From Ianthella basta (taxonomy: Eukaryota; Porifera; Demospongiae; Verongiida; Ianthellidae): a stretch of 64,000 bases of DNA. Below the pieces are notes generated by a model, which was not told the origin of the DNA, searched no databases, and saw only the letters and a program-made list of their open reading frames with translations. The stretch lies in the NCBI GenBank assembly GCA_964019415.1, contig OZ025870.1:9149415-9213414 (forward strand). Direction: 5' to 3'. This document shows positions 21,006 to 32,285 of this stretch, in pieces (within the stretch, counting starts at the first letter, position 1; every line of letters begins with the position of its first letter). Position numbers and translations under genes: made by a program.

Positions 21006-22911
21006 ATGTCTTCAGAAGAAACGCCTTCGCGCAGCTCCTCTCCTCTAATGGACACCTCAGGAAGCTCTTCCTGTCTGTCGTGGTCATCCGCAGATGATAC
21101 TACATCCTCATTCAGCAGCTCTAGCTCGAAAGGCAAGCGGGCAAACGCTTCTTATTACTTGAGAGGGAAAGCTAGAGCACCATTCAAGTCGCCATCTCTG
21201 GGGAAGTCCCTCAGTCCTCAAGTGCCCCCCCCTGCTACTGCAGCACAGCAAAGGAGGCTATCAGCCTGTTCAGACTGTGCAAAAGTCCTCTATACCTTAA
21301 TCCCTGCTTTTCAGGCTGCTGGAATGCATGGTCCATCTTTGCACAATCGCCACCTATCACACTCCACGCCCAAGAAGGCCAGGACAAGACAACATTGTAA
21401 CATTAAGGGCAAAAATGAATGGATTCTAAGTAATCTATTCGATACCCAGGGCAACTATAAGTTTTGCTACTCATGCATTCTAACTTGGATAGATGTGCAC
21501 AGTGCCAGGCTGATGCGCTTGCGCCAGGTCAAGCAGCAACAACAGCAGCAACCTCTGAAGCAGATGACAAAAGGGGAGGTGGACGACAACAAGCTACACC
21601 AGTACATAGTGATGCCTGAGCAAGTGCATGTGTCACTACGACAGTGGTGGGCTACCCTTTGCCAGGGAGATGCAGTGACGGTGAAGTATCCATATGAGCG
21701 CCATGGGTTGTCAGGAAAGAAATCAAACCGTCAAGACTTACAACTCATTGAGGTAATTATACATCAATTCTGATATAAGATGCATAGCAAAACTGTTTCA
21801 CATGTAAACTGTTTGTGAAGAACTGCACACACCCCAATGGTCGAAGCCATGAAGCGTTGTCGTACTTCAGCAGCCACTTCACCAGGATTGATCCACCAAA
21901 AAAGTCCGAGAATGACTACACAGCCAAGTCGCGTCACTCTGTGGTTGCAGAGTTCAACCGTGCACAACAAGAACAGGAGGGAAGACCACGGGTGCTTCAA
22001 CATTCCGGAGGCTGTTGGAGAAACAGATTCCACGAGTAAGCATCTGCCCTCATAAAGAGGATTACTGCGACACTTGCAAAGCTATGGGTGTTGATATCAG
22101 CAGGTGTGCATTTACCATCAAGAAGATTAGGGATTCTGGAAACTCCTCTGAGGACAGACTACGGCCACATGAGAAGGAACTGGCAACACTCAAAGGGATG
22201 CACCAGGACCACTTGCTTGATGTGAAACTCGCACAAAAATTCTACAACAAAATGGTGGCAAGGTGCAAAGAAGAATGGAGTAAGCAGTCAACAGTCGAGG
22301 GTGGCACAGACAGCAATCGTCACAGTTTCACATTGGTCCTGAGTGCAGATTACCAGCAGGCGAAGCTCACTCCGTACTGGGGTAGGTCACCACAGCCTGC
22401 AAGCACATACTACCTCATGAAGGAGTCCCATGACGTCTTTGGCATTGTGGACCAGCGTGATGACAGCGGGCATGTCCAACTCTTCAGTGAACAGCTTGGT
22501 CCCAAGAACACAGACCATATGGTGTCACTGCTGCAGGCATATATTGAAGACATCAAGTCCAAGCATCCATGGCTCAAGAGGGTGATGACCTTCCTCGACA
22601 ACGCAACCAACACCAACAAAAATCACTACCTGTTTGGCTGGGCCATAGAAGCTGTGGAACGTGGCCTGATAAGCTCAATTCACATGTTTTCTTGTTGCTG
22701 GTCACACAAAGGTTTCACCAGATCGATTGTTCGCGGCTTGCTCCAAGTCTTACAATGTGGCTGATGTTTTCAATGCTGAGGAACTGAAAAGCATTTATGC
22801 CAACCACTGCACCACTTTCATTGCAAATGAGAAAAGCATTCATCCATGGAGAAAGTACTTAGATGAATGCTACACGGATCTGCCAGGCGTTCGGAAGCTC
22901 CGCAAGTTCTT
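21006..22911 (+). pseudogene. DDE-like transposase, U0 copy with complete 5' exon, two frame changes
   Basis: Exon 1 (21006-21752) begins MSSEETPSRSSSPLMDTSGS, is Ser-rich, and later has LSACSDCAKVLYTLIPAFQ and a poly-Gln run. A 68-bp intron (GTAATT...GTGAAG) leads to exon 2 at 21821 (NCTHPNGRSHEALSYF). One A is missing near 21970 compared with U1, shifting frame. The frame resumes with SICPHKEDYCDTCKAMGVD (Cys pair), LVLSADYQQAKLTPYWGR, FLDNATNTNKNHYLFGWAIE, then a second frame change at about 22685 before CFLVAGHTKVSPDRLFA. The Asp in SADYQQ and FLDNATNT and the GHTK..PD motif resemble a transposase-like family of cnidarians, fish and sponges that I believe is called DUF7869. The name needs a search. 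Confidence 0.65.
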
Positions 22912-23668
22912 TCATCCCTCATCCAACGGGGCTGTTGAGCGCTTGGTTCAAACATTCAAGCAATCCATGAAGGCTGGTAAGCATGGTGGTTTGTCACTGC
23001 AACACCAGTTGCAAAATTTCCTCATGACTCATCGAAGTACACCACATGCAACCACTGGACAATCTCCTGCATCCTTGTTCTTGGGGCGACCAATCCGCAC
23101 TCGTTTTGACCTGCTGCGTCCTGAAGTGGGTAACAGGGTGTGCGGAGAGCAAGCTTGTCAGAAACAGCACCATGATACTCATGCACGTTTTCGTGAGTTT
23201 GCAGTGGTAACTAAGGTGATGGTGTGTGATGGACATGACAAGTGCCACTGGAGGCCTGGTAAAGTTGTCGAGCGCCGAGGACCGGTTTCGTATCAGGTCC
23301 AGTTGGAGAATGGGACCATCCACCACAAACATGTGGATCATCTTTGTGAATGGGCACAACAGTTGGTAGCCGATCCTACGCCACCTGAATCACAGTCTGT
23401 TGATGTTGACATCACCGCTACATCTGAACCATTGGTGGATACCCCAAGCATTTCTCCGGCTGTGCAGACTGGAGAGGAACAACCTCGTGTTGACTTACCA
23501 GATCACTCGCAGGAGTCCCATGTTCCTGCTACCACTGCAAACACCAACCCAGTGGTGACGCCTCGTTGTTATCCAAGGCGTCAACACCGCCAAGTTGACA
23601 GATTCTAGTTTTATTAACTGATCAGTAGTTTTTTCTTAGCCATTAGTGTTATAATCTGTAAAGGGGAG
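22909..23668 (+). pseudogene. Ty3/Gypsy integrase C-terminal fragment fused to the transposase
   Basis: At RKLRKF the transposase frame runs straight into HPSSNGAVERLVQTFKQ, FLMTHRSTPHATTGQSPASL and FLGRPIRTRFDLL, then WRPGKVVERRGPVSYQVQLE (the GPY/F module) and a stop at 23608. These are hallmarks of the second half of a Ty3/Gypsy integrase. The AAAGGGGAG at 23660-23668 directly before the LTR is the expected polypurine tract. The 5' LTR, gag, protease, RT and RNase H are gone, along with native transposase sequence that U1-U3 still have (KFLIVQGEGSKVLFHAGER). Confidence 0.85.
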
Positions 23669-23994
23669 TGTAGTGTATGTGACTGTGTTACTATGTTTAT
23701 TCTATATGATTACACTATGTGGTTTTGGTCACATGTATTGTAGGGTTATGTTTATCCTTATGTTTATCATTCCAGTATTACTAGATAAGAGTTACTATTG
23801 TTAGACACAGCTTACCCCAGACCTTTGTACCACCTTATCTCCACGTGCTTTTTTGTGAGCATGCGCAGTGTTGTACCATGTGTGGTAGTCTCTGCAGCCA
23901 GAGTTGTACCTTGCCTGTTAATTGAGTTGCTGTTCGGTGACCAGTGAAGCGTTCCTGACGATCGTGTGCCTGCCAGGTGTGATTGACTACATCA
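23669..23994 (+). mobile_element. 3' LTR of the Ty3/Gypsy insertion (U0 copy), 326 bp
   Basis: Begins TGTAGTGTATGTGACTG and ends CTACATCA, followed by GTTAC (23995-23999), the same 5-bp target duplication that flanks the solo LTRs in U1-U3. Two bases near the 3' end are missing relative to the other copies. Confidence 0.85.
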
Positions 23995-24185
23995 GTTACG
24001 ATGTGCGCCCTTTGTCGAAAGAGAAAGTGTTACATATCAAACAGATGTGCCACCGCTTCATTGTGCAAACCCGCCGGCCACCATACATCACGTCAAAATT
24101 TGCTACTCAGCTCCCATCTCTAGCAGGTGAAAACAAGAAAAGGGTGATGACAAAGAAAAAGCGGCTTGAACCATTCATTTTTTGA
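23995..24185 (+). pseudogene. Native transposase C-terminus beyond the LTR (U0 copy)
   Basis: The frame SYDVRPLSKEKVLHIKQMCH, then TRRPPYITSKFATQLPSL and a Lys-rich end KKRLEPFIF to a stop. In U1-U3 the residues before the LTR (STDVAAVSY) and this part are in the same frame once LTR and target duplication are removed, so this was the natural protein end. Cut off by the LTR here. Confidence 0.7.
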
Positions 24186-26356
24186 CTCCAGCACTCCAAG
24201 ATAGAAATTATCTATACAGTATTTGCGAAGCATACAGCAGGCATTGTAATGTGCTCCTAACAGAAATGTATGCATCTATCATTAGCCAATTGGAAGCAGT
24301 CCTGCCAGTCAAGTCTAAATAAGGTGTACTACAGGCTATTAAGACCCCCAAGCCCCTGCCCAGCACTCATCTGAGATGTTTTCGTCAATCGTTCACTCTC
24401 AGGTGGTCCCAGAAGAGAGAGTGATAAACGAATAAGCAAAGAAAGCGGTGTAAATGTGCTGTTCTCCCTGCTAATTGTGCTCGGCTGCCATTTATGCCAT
24501 GTGCCTCGTAGAATACTGGGCTGTTATGTGGAATTCGGTATACTGCTCGCAATTCAACTTTTAGGTCAGTTGTTTACTCCTCATTTTCTCAGTTGTGGAA
24601 GCGCGTTCAGTTCCCTAACTTCGCAAAATGATGCAGAAGGGGTACAGGTATAACTTGATCGCAAAAAGTCATTTTCAATAAAATGCGCTAATCTTCGATT
24701 TCTACTGGCGACCCTCACATATGCGTAATAACTAAATACTGGAAGGCTCCAATGATGTGTTCGAAGCCATTCTTTCAAACGAAATTGCTACTAAGGACAT
24801 GGGTGCTACTAAGCAGGAGCAGCTAAGTCGATTTGCTACCTAATCAGTTGGCATCTATAACACTTAAATGCCAACCAATGGGTGTCTGCGAGGATTTAGA
24901 CCACTTGGTAGTCGTGCGCTTCACGCCCTCGTGCTCTCCCGCAGACACCTCTCAGTTGGCATTTAACTATTACTTATCCAATTATACACTAACCCTGTTT
25001 ACCCATATATATGTACATGACCACATGCACTGCTATAACACCACAGACTCACGGTTGCCAGTCTGTCCTTTGTTTTGCAGCCTATGAAATTTCAACAGGA
25101 TCCGAAATTCGGAATCATCGGGCACAATCTTGTACACATAATTCACGGTTCCAACAAGAATACTATGTTTGCTGTAGATTTGTTCTGCAGATTGTCGGTC
25201 TTCTGTATCACTCAGCAATAGATCTAGATCTCTTTGAGAGAGGCGAATAAAATAATTGCCTCTCTCTGTACCATACAGCAATGCACGGTTCTGCTCCATT
25301 AGTTTCACGGCGCCAATCACATGTTCTTTCACATTGTGAAGTTCAAGAAAATCCAGCTCAACATTCAAGGCAAGTTCGTGCCACATCACAGTGACCATTA
25401 CAACCACTCTAGCTTGCTTTGAGGTAGGGAACATGAAACCTTGGCACTTCACTATTTGGTCTGAATAGCATCGCAAACAACGCAATTGCGTAATTACCCC
25501 ACGTGCTGTCTTGTTAACACTGCTACAAATGTCATTATGTGACTCAGTCTCTGTCCAAAGTGCTGGAAGACGGTTACCATCATTTGGAATGTTTATGTAC
25601 AACAAACACCCGGCTGGTTTCATTCTCTTATTCTCAAGCCAGTCATTCAAGGGGTCAAAACCTGGAGCATATGTATCACAGATGAGATTGTAATGAGCGC
25701 AGTTCACTCCTTGCGAACGTGCAATGCTATAGATCCACTGTATTGGCATCTCTTCATCGGTTATTCTGTTTTGCTCCCGCGGCAAAGTGACACCCTCCAT
25801 CATCCACAGACCTGTTTGAGTGTATTGAGTTACAGACATGGAATAAGAATTAATGACTTCATTCTTGAATGGGTACCGAACAATATTTGAAGAAATTTCC
25901 CAGTTACTCTCATGAGACGCACTGCCAACGGTTCTATCATCTTCTAGAAGAAAGAGAACAAGTATTTCGACTTAAAAACCTCATGCGCACTACTTACCAC
26001 ACAGACATACACGCTCGCCCATAAAAGTACAGTCAAGTACGGATAGCTACAGGTAGACAAGAACCTAACTGTAACCTAGGAAGTAGTACAACTTACTGGC
26101 AGGGGATCCATATAGGTCACTATTCTCAACGGCCAAACGTCTATGGTCGAAGGCACTCACAATCTCCATCGCAACTCCTACACTCGCAAGGGGGTGAGAT
26201 TAACTGCACATCACGGCTGTTTCGCACCATATAAATTGTGGCATCTTAGTTTTGGTTTGGAAACCGGGAACACGCGGCGAGACTGAGCTCGAGGTTTAAA
26301 CGGCAAAAGGAATAGGGTTTTACTCCACGGAAACTCTACCAATGCAGGATTAACGT

Positions 26357-28336
26357 CGGTACGCAGCAGAAATGACAGGTTTCCAGCGATTCCTACCCTT
26401 AAAGCGTAGTTTTTACTACCACAATGGCGAAATTACAGCCGACCCTGGCATTATTTAATCTTCTCCTAGCGCTCTTCTGCCAGTTTTCACGCTATCGTGC
26501 TATACCTTGTATGAAAGCCCAAGGTGTCTGTAACATGGCGGTGAAGTGCCTGTTCTACGGCGCATCGCAGATTTTAGGTTACAAGTGCTAATACATGGAA
26601 CATCGTATTTCACGGCCGTCACAGACATTAGCTCACGCGAATGATTATAATCGGTATCTAGCTAGTACTACCAATAACCATTGTAAGCTAGTGCTGATGG
26701 CAGTGGTTCTCAATGACATACATTTAGCATAGAGGTAAACAAATGCCAGCTGCTCAGCTGGGTGTACATACACACATGCTTTTCTACCTATACCTATTAT
26801 CTATAGGTACTGATCATGAGGTACCTTGTAGGCAGATTTTTGTTATATGCATGTTTTTTGTTCGATGAGCTTCTTATTCTTGACAACTAAGCGTGTAAAT
26901 ATGTATCATGTCTTAATCTGTATAAACATTTTTAAAAATAAAGTACAGAAAGATAATGGAAACGAGTAATGTCAAGGGTTAGCCTTCTTGCATTATCTAT
27001 TAGCTGATAATGACTTGGTGAGTGCCATTTCAATGCAGTTCAGTACTCCGATCCCAAGATGATATCCTGCCCAATGCATTAAGATGGCCTGCAGCACAAA
27101 TGAATCTGTGCAGGGAGAGTGCAGGTACATAATAATAGTAAAACAGCAACCACAGGTATCCGTGCATGAACAACAGACTGTGAAAATTATGGAGGTCAGC
27201 AGTAGTGGTCAGTGCTCCCACACAAGCAATTGAAATGGTTTTGGAATTACATGATGCAGTGCATACTACATATCTGAACTGCTCCTTGGGATATCTTTTT
27301 GTGACAATAAACTTAGCACTGAGCATTCCTTGAAAGTACCACCGGTTGGGTGCATGGTGGACATGTGTGCAATAACACTTACATATGCACTTTCCTAAGT
27401 AGAACATAAAGAAGAATTCACTTGACTATTAGTGATGTGAGGAGTGATCAGTGGGTGATTGGGCGTGGGAGGGGTGCCATCTTCCAATGCAGCACACAGT
27501 AGTTTAGTGCATGTAATGAAGGCAAGCCTTATGAGATGCACTGTACAAGTACACACGTGTATATGTAGTACTACACATAAGTGTCACATGAATGCTCTAA
27601 TTTTATCTGTTGAGAGAGGAAAGCAAAAACAAGAACCCAATAAATTGATCTCTCAAGAGAATGCAGGACTAACAAGTGTTTTTGAAAGCACAATTGCAGT
27701 AAGGTGTCATGCATGTGGTGTCACCTGGCTTTTACTAGACAAACGATACAATGCACTATGTATGCCCCATGCAGCAACCAAAGTGGAACTCTGACAAGAC
27801 CATTGCCAAGCAATAAAACAAGAATTACTTAGGAACTTGAATAGTTAACTAGCAATTCAAAGTATGAAACTGGGAATGATGGAAGCCCAATTTTGTAGCC
27901 AGCTATATATAGCTACGTACATGGCACAAACATTGACCAATGTGTAGCTAAATGGTCTTTACTTCACATATGCACACAGTACCATGGCACTGTTGAGAGT
28001 AAGAGACAGATTGCATCACATGGTGACTGCAGTAGGCATTGTGCATTCACTGTAGCTCTATAGTTATGCAGTACATATTGCAACATGATGCTCCATGTAT
28101 TAGCACTTGTAACCTAAAATCTGCGATGCGCCGTAGAACAGGCACTTCACCGCTATGTTATAGACACCTTGGGCTTTCATACAAGGTATAGCACGATAGC
28201 GTGAAAACTGGCAGAAGAGCGCTAGGAGAAGATTAAAGGACGCCAGGGTCGGCTGTAATTTCGCCATTGTAGTAATAAAAACTACGCTTTAAAGGCTAGT
28301 ACTCACTGGAAACTTGTCATTTCTGCTGCGTACAGA
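26357..28336. repeat. Large inverted repeat (arms about 250 bp, about 1.5-kb interior)
   Basis: 26357-26610 is the near-perfect reverse complement of about 28083-28336 (GTACGCAGCAGAAATGACA outwards; ACGGCGCATCGCAGATTTTA inwards). Weaker similarity continues outside both arms, so no clean transposon boundary or target duplication is visible. The interior has short ORFs only (minus 27030-27407, plus 27459-27794) with no domain recognised. It could be a foldback element or an older palindrome. Confidence 0.7.
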
Positions 28337-29700
28337 CGTAAAACCTGCACTTCTTCAGTATTCGTGGAGAACAAGGAAGCTGAATTTGTGTCTTCTTGGA
28401 TGGAAAAGATCCCAGTTCCAATTCCCAATTGGCGGCTATAAATCTAAGTTGCCACTGCGAAACAGCCGTGACATGCGCAGATCTTTTCAACGTCGCACGT
28501 GATACTGGGCACGGCTGTTTCGAGGCGCGGCAGCTTAGTTTTTGCGAGTAAATTGGAAACGGGAATCCAACAGTTGGCGTATTCGGAAAGACGGCCTTGT
28601 TTTTGGCCTTTTTCTCCGTGATCTCTTGGACAATCACTAGGTTACGGCAAGGGCAGGTAAGCTTGATAGTTGTTAATGTGCTTATGGTTTTAAAAGCGTT
28701 GTTCACGCCTTTTCACTTGTGATATATGAACATATACTTTCTTATGTTCAATTGCTTGTAGCACGATTCTCCGGGTTTTCCTGCAATGATGTTATACGTT
28801 CTGGGATAGTCCAGCCATCATACAACACTGTACTGTTGAGAGTGTTCTACTGCCATTTTCCTACAACCCGTTTTAAGAGCAAATATGTTGGTTATTAGTG
28901 TGAGCAGTGCAGCCATCTTTGTTGGGCTGACTGCATATCAATGCTTCTTTACAGGATGCCAGATTGCATCAGAGCAGTGCATTCTTTGAAATGCAAACTG
29001 CTGTACCATGTGGCTGAAAATTTATGTACATATAGTTACTGTTGTTATACTAATAGTACTAAAATGCAATTTCAACTATGCATCCTAGAAACACTCTGCA
29101 TGCATGCAGCGTAGCAGTGCTGCTTTTTCAAACATTGTACTGTATTGTATAAATTGTATTGAAACATGTGTGGGGATTGCACCGCAGTTGGCTGCATGGA
29201 AAGTATCATTAAAATCAACACATTATGAACAATACTGTATAGCTAATGCATCTGATGTTAGTAGGTTGCTATAGCTATATCTTGTCCTTCCTTAGCTTAT
29301 ACCTGGTTACAACACTTCCTTTCACAAACACCCAATCAGAGCCAGATAGATATGTTGGGGGGGTGTCCTCTGCAGCTGTTTCCACCCCCGGCCCCCATTC
29401 CTCTTTATACAGGTAATTGTCATTGTCAACTGGCTCATCGGGCATGCATTTAAATCCTGTTCAGCGTGTGACTTCAACTTCATCATGCACCGTTGAAGAG
29501 ATGCATCATCTGCTTAGGGTGAGCTAGAACAGTTTCTCCTGTCGCTGGCGAACAAATGTGTTGCTAAGGTGGGGACACCAGACCCCAGCAGAAGATTCCC
29601 ATAGGACCTTGAGAAGCTTCCAGCTGGTCTAAAGATGCCCGCAAACCATTTGAAGGATGAGTAAAGTAAATTGGGGGCTTGGAACAAGATAGGGTGACCT
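28337..29700. other. Spacer with dispersed repeat pieces, no gene
   Basis: About 28595-28815 is the reverse complement of 32803-33020 (shared CTCCGTGATCTCTTGGACAA and CTCCGGGTTTTCCTGCAATG blocks). A CACGGCTGTTTCG...CTTAGTTTT block at about 28508 recurs at about 26207 and, inverted, near 33100. No coding region seen; the rest to 29700 is AT-rich. Confidence 0.6.
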
Positions 29701-29725
29701 AAACAGGGCACCACTGTTTGCCTGT

Positions 29726-30364
29726 ATGCGAAGGAACACCCAGTCTGGTGTCACATTGACATGTACACCTGCGCTAATTTTCCAATGTGGAAAGAGGGTA
29801 CTTGTAGGGCTAGCCAATAACAATGCATATTTACACTTGGCACTGGTCCTTCTTTTAGACTGTACAACAGCTTACGTACTCAAACTGCTGGACACACTTT
29901 TTCACCCAAGAGGAAAGGGAAAGATGTCCCTGCTGACTACTTTTGAGGTGAAATGCATGCTACGGCTGTACAATATTACAATATATTGGTATACTTGCAC
30001 ACTACATTGTGATGACCACCTATGCACCTGCCTGTTTTGTTTTCAGGGTGAGTCAATAAATGTTGTAGAGTGCCTCGAGACAATAGCGTGCAAGGCTCCC
30101 TTCATTGCTGCATTTGGCATCTCCCTTGATGAGTTATTGGATATAAAATTGGTGGTGGAAGGTGAAAATCGTCTTGAAATGCCCTCACTAGCAATAGCTC
30201 TACATTGTTGTTTTGCCTTGTATTATCTGTTTCATATATCATTCACACCGGAACTTAGCCCTATCTTGTTGTTTTTGGAACAGTATGTGCATCACTTAAA
30301 ACCAACCAAGAAACCACCAGTATCTGTTTGTGTTGTTGCTGACTGTATACCCATAGGGCCTTAG
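29726..30364 (+). CDS. Hypothetical ORF with a conserved-looking C-terminal exon, ending in minisatellite
   Basis: The frame is open for 212 codons. The best part starts after a TTTTGTTTTCAG acceptor at about 30046 and reads VVECLETIACKAPFIAAFGI, then LEMPSLAIALHCCFALYYLF and ELSPILLFLEQYVHHLKP. This resembles a domain common in uncharacterised, often transposon-associated proteins of cnidarians and fish, where a short ALHC-FAxYYVF-like helix precedes a FIQRYFLxL stretch; that likeness is from memory. Upstream residues (29726-30000) may be an intron read through or another exon. The ORF runs directly into the minisatellite and stops, so the true 3' end is missing or altered. Confidence 0.4.
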   Translation: MRRNTQSGVTLTCTPALIFQCGKRVLVGLANNNAYLHLALVLLLDCTTAYVLKLLDTLFHPRGKGKMSLLTTFEVKCMLRLYNITIYWYTCTLHCDDHLCTCLFCFQGESINVVECLETIACKAPFIAAFGISLDELLDIKLVVEGENRLEMPSLAIALHCCFALYYLFHISFTPELSPILLFLEQYVHHLKPTKKPPVSVCVVADCIPIGP

Positions 30365-31290
30365 TCCTACCAATACAGATTGCAGTACTATAATACCATT
30401 CAGCCTCCAGCCCATACCCATAGGGCCTCCAGTGCTATATAGCCATAGGCCTCCAGTGCAAACCCATGGGGCCTCCAGTGCATACCTATAGTGATTCCAG
30501 TGCATACCCATAGGGCCTCCAGAGGATAGGGCCTCCAATGCTACCCACAGCACTGGAGGCCTATGTGTATGCACTGAAGGCCCCATGGGTAGCACTGGAG
30601 GCACTATGGGTATGAACCGGAGGCTCTTTGGTTCATACCCACAGGGCCTCCAGTGCAACCCATAGTGCCTCCAGTGCTACCCATAGAGCCTTCAGTGCAT
30701 ACACGTAGGCCTCCAGTGCTGCCGATACAGCCTCCAGTGCATAACCATAGAGCCTACAGTGCAACACATAGGGTCTCCAGTTTATATACCCATAGGGCCT
30801 CCAGTGCTACCTTTATGTCCAGGTACTCAAGTGCTACCCATGAGGCCTTCAGTGCATACACATAGGACTTCCAGTGCTAATTATTGGGCCTGCTGTGCTA
30901 CCCAAAAGGGCCTCCAGTGCTACCCGTAGGGTTTCCAGTGCATATCCATAGGGCCTCCAGCTAACCATAGGGACACGAGTGCATACCCCTAAGGCCTCCA
31001 CTGCTACTCATAGCGCGCATACACATAGGGCCTCCAGAGCTGCCAAAAGGGTCTACAGTGAATACCGATAGGGACTCCGGTGCAAAACATAGGGCCTCCA
31101 GTGCTACCCATGGGCTGCCAGTACCATGGGGCCTCCAATGCATTCCCATTGGGCCTCCAGTGCTGCCAAGAGGGCCTCCAGTGTATACCCATTGGGCCTC
31201 CAGTGCTGCCAAGAGGGCCTCCAGTGTATACCCATAGTGACACCTGTGCATATCCATAGGGCTCCAGTACAACCCATATGGCCTCCAGTG
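30345..31290 (-). repeat. Minisatellite array at the start of U1
   Basis: About 0.95 kb of GGCCTCCAGTGC-type units (reverse orientation of the first array). Begins with the TAGTCCTACCAATACAGATT block that also starts U2 (about 43262) and U3 (about 58258). Confidence 0.9.
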
Positions 31291-31389
31291 TCCTCTTCAA
31301 CCTGAATGGCTGAAAGCCTTTCTTGGAAGTTGCGGACTCCCTTTCTTACTTTGCCGCATCATCAAGAGTCTGCACAAGCCTCTCAAGTT
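31291..31389 (-). pseudogene. Exon-like piece running into the minisatellite (U1 copy)
   Basis: After a TTTCCTTCTATAG acceptor the minus frame reads ELERLVQTLDDAAK; here and in U3 a TAA follows, while U2 reads on as KEERESGTSKKGFQPFRLKR then TLEA. The last codons TLEA coincide with the first ACTGGAGGCC of the minisatellite. GTAAGA at the TAA could instead be a donor. Product unknown. Confidence 0.35.
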
Positions 31390-32280
31390 CTATAGAAGGA
31401 AACAAACATACGTATATATGTATAATACAGCTATATTATTTATATGAAGGGTAACAAGCTTGACTGCATATTATATAGAATATGTAACGGATTGATGGGA
31501 TTGACATGATTTGATCATCATGATTTGCTTACTTATGTAACATATAATACAATATGACATGTGTTTGACATGATAGTGCTTGCACTGTGCTGTATACACT
31601 GCAGAAGATGCCGTATCCAACGTATAACGCTTCGTATACGGCATGTGTATACGTATTATACGGGGGGTATACATTCTAAGCATATCCAAAGCTAAGGAAT
31701 GTATCCATTGGAATGAATATCATAGATTGTGATGGACACATGATCGTACTATGAAGCTTGATCATAATATTGTCTTACCTGTTGTTGTGTGATTAGCTGG
31801 GTATGTTGTGGTTTGTGTATGTGTACTGTATCCGTTAGTTATTGATTATGCTGACCTGTATTATTGATTATGCATGGGATGGTTTTTGGTGCAGCTGTAC
31901 TTTTGATTTGGTGGTTGTTGGAGGATATAGAGTTTGTCAGTGAGTTGTATCTCTTGTTGTTGGCCGCAGTGTGTGCCTAATTATTGTTCCAGTCCTGTCC
32001 AGTGTTCGAACGTCTCTCCGTACGGCGGAGTCTCCCGTATAACATTCGAACGCTTTATCACATAGATATGATAGGTCCTTAGACAATCTCACGCATCCCC
32101 CAGTGATGCAGAAGCCAGGGCCACACCCTTAATGCACTGTCCAGCTCTCGAGTTTGGGGGGGAATGGTAATCATGGTTCGTGACCACTTAGCTAAGCAAG
32201 ACATGAAATCCCACAAAAAATATAATTGCATACCTGTAGTTGCCTGTTTACATTGCATGAGTGGTGACATGGTAGGGGAC
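31390..32280. other. Non-coding part of U1
   Basis: AT-rich with TATACGTATAC-like palindromes near 31630-31670; no gene recognised. Conserved in U2 (44292-45180) and U3 (59205-60100). Confidence 0.5.
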
Positions 32281-32285
32281 ACTCA

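Larger units (their letters stand above)
20765..24722 (+). mobile_element. DDE-like transposon with 39-bp inverted ends, U0 copy
   Basis: Left end ATATGTGAGAGTCGCCAGTA...GATTAGCGCA (20765-20803) and right end as its complement (24684-24722) with one visible mismatch. The inner bases are GTGAGAGTCGCC, flanked by ATAT on both sides, which may be the target duplication or part of the repeat. The element lies within the large intron of the nuclease/kinase gene, in the opposite direction. Inside are the transposase, an integrase remnant and an LTR. The superfamily is not certain. Confidence 0.75.
18071..26169 (-). pseudogene. Nuclease/kinase-like three-exon gene, U0 copy (nonsense mutation in exon 3)
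   Basis: Exon 1 is 26169-26097, exon 2 is 25943-25053 and exon 3 is 18528-18071, with the same boundaries and phases as in U1. Exon 2 is open, with TETESHNDICSSVNKTARGV and CQGFMFPTSKQARVVVMVTV. In exon 3 the codon after PMN (18443-18445) is TAA where U2 has TTA (Leu), so the kinase-like part is cut off before its catalytic loop (AHEDIRLPNICFN). An about 6.5-kb intron holds an opposite-strand transposon and a MITE. It is probably a pseudogene unless an internal start is used. Confidence 0.7.
14635..26290 (-). repeat. Segmental duplication unit U0 (inverted copy)
   Basis: The whole block is the reverse complement of 33035-42590, feature by feature: hairpin MITE, Myc-like exon, phosphorylase kinase exons, kinase exon, hairpin repeat, 114-bp duplication, transposon, nuclease exon and first exon, in mirror order. 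Private changes are a MULE-like MITE at 20007-20474, an intact transposase 5' exon, an integrase fragment, and extra tandem repeats near 17.4-17.8 kb. With minisatellite included it probably reaches about 11.2 kb. Confidence 0.9.

Noticed and set aside
24833..25250. Small ORFs opposite the nuclease exon and in its 3' flank, repeated in each unit
   Set aside because: Shadow frames of the conserved exon 2 or of non-coding unit DNA; no domain, start or splice logic.
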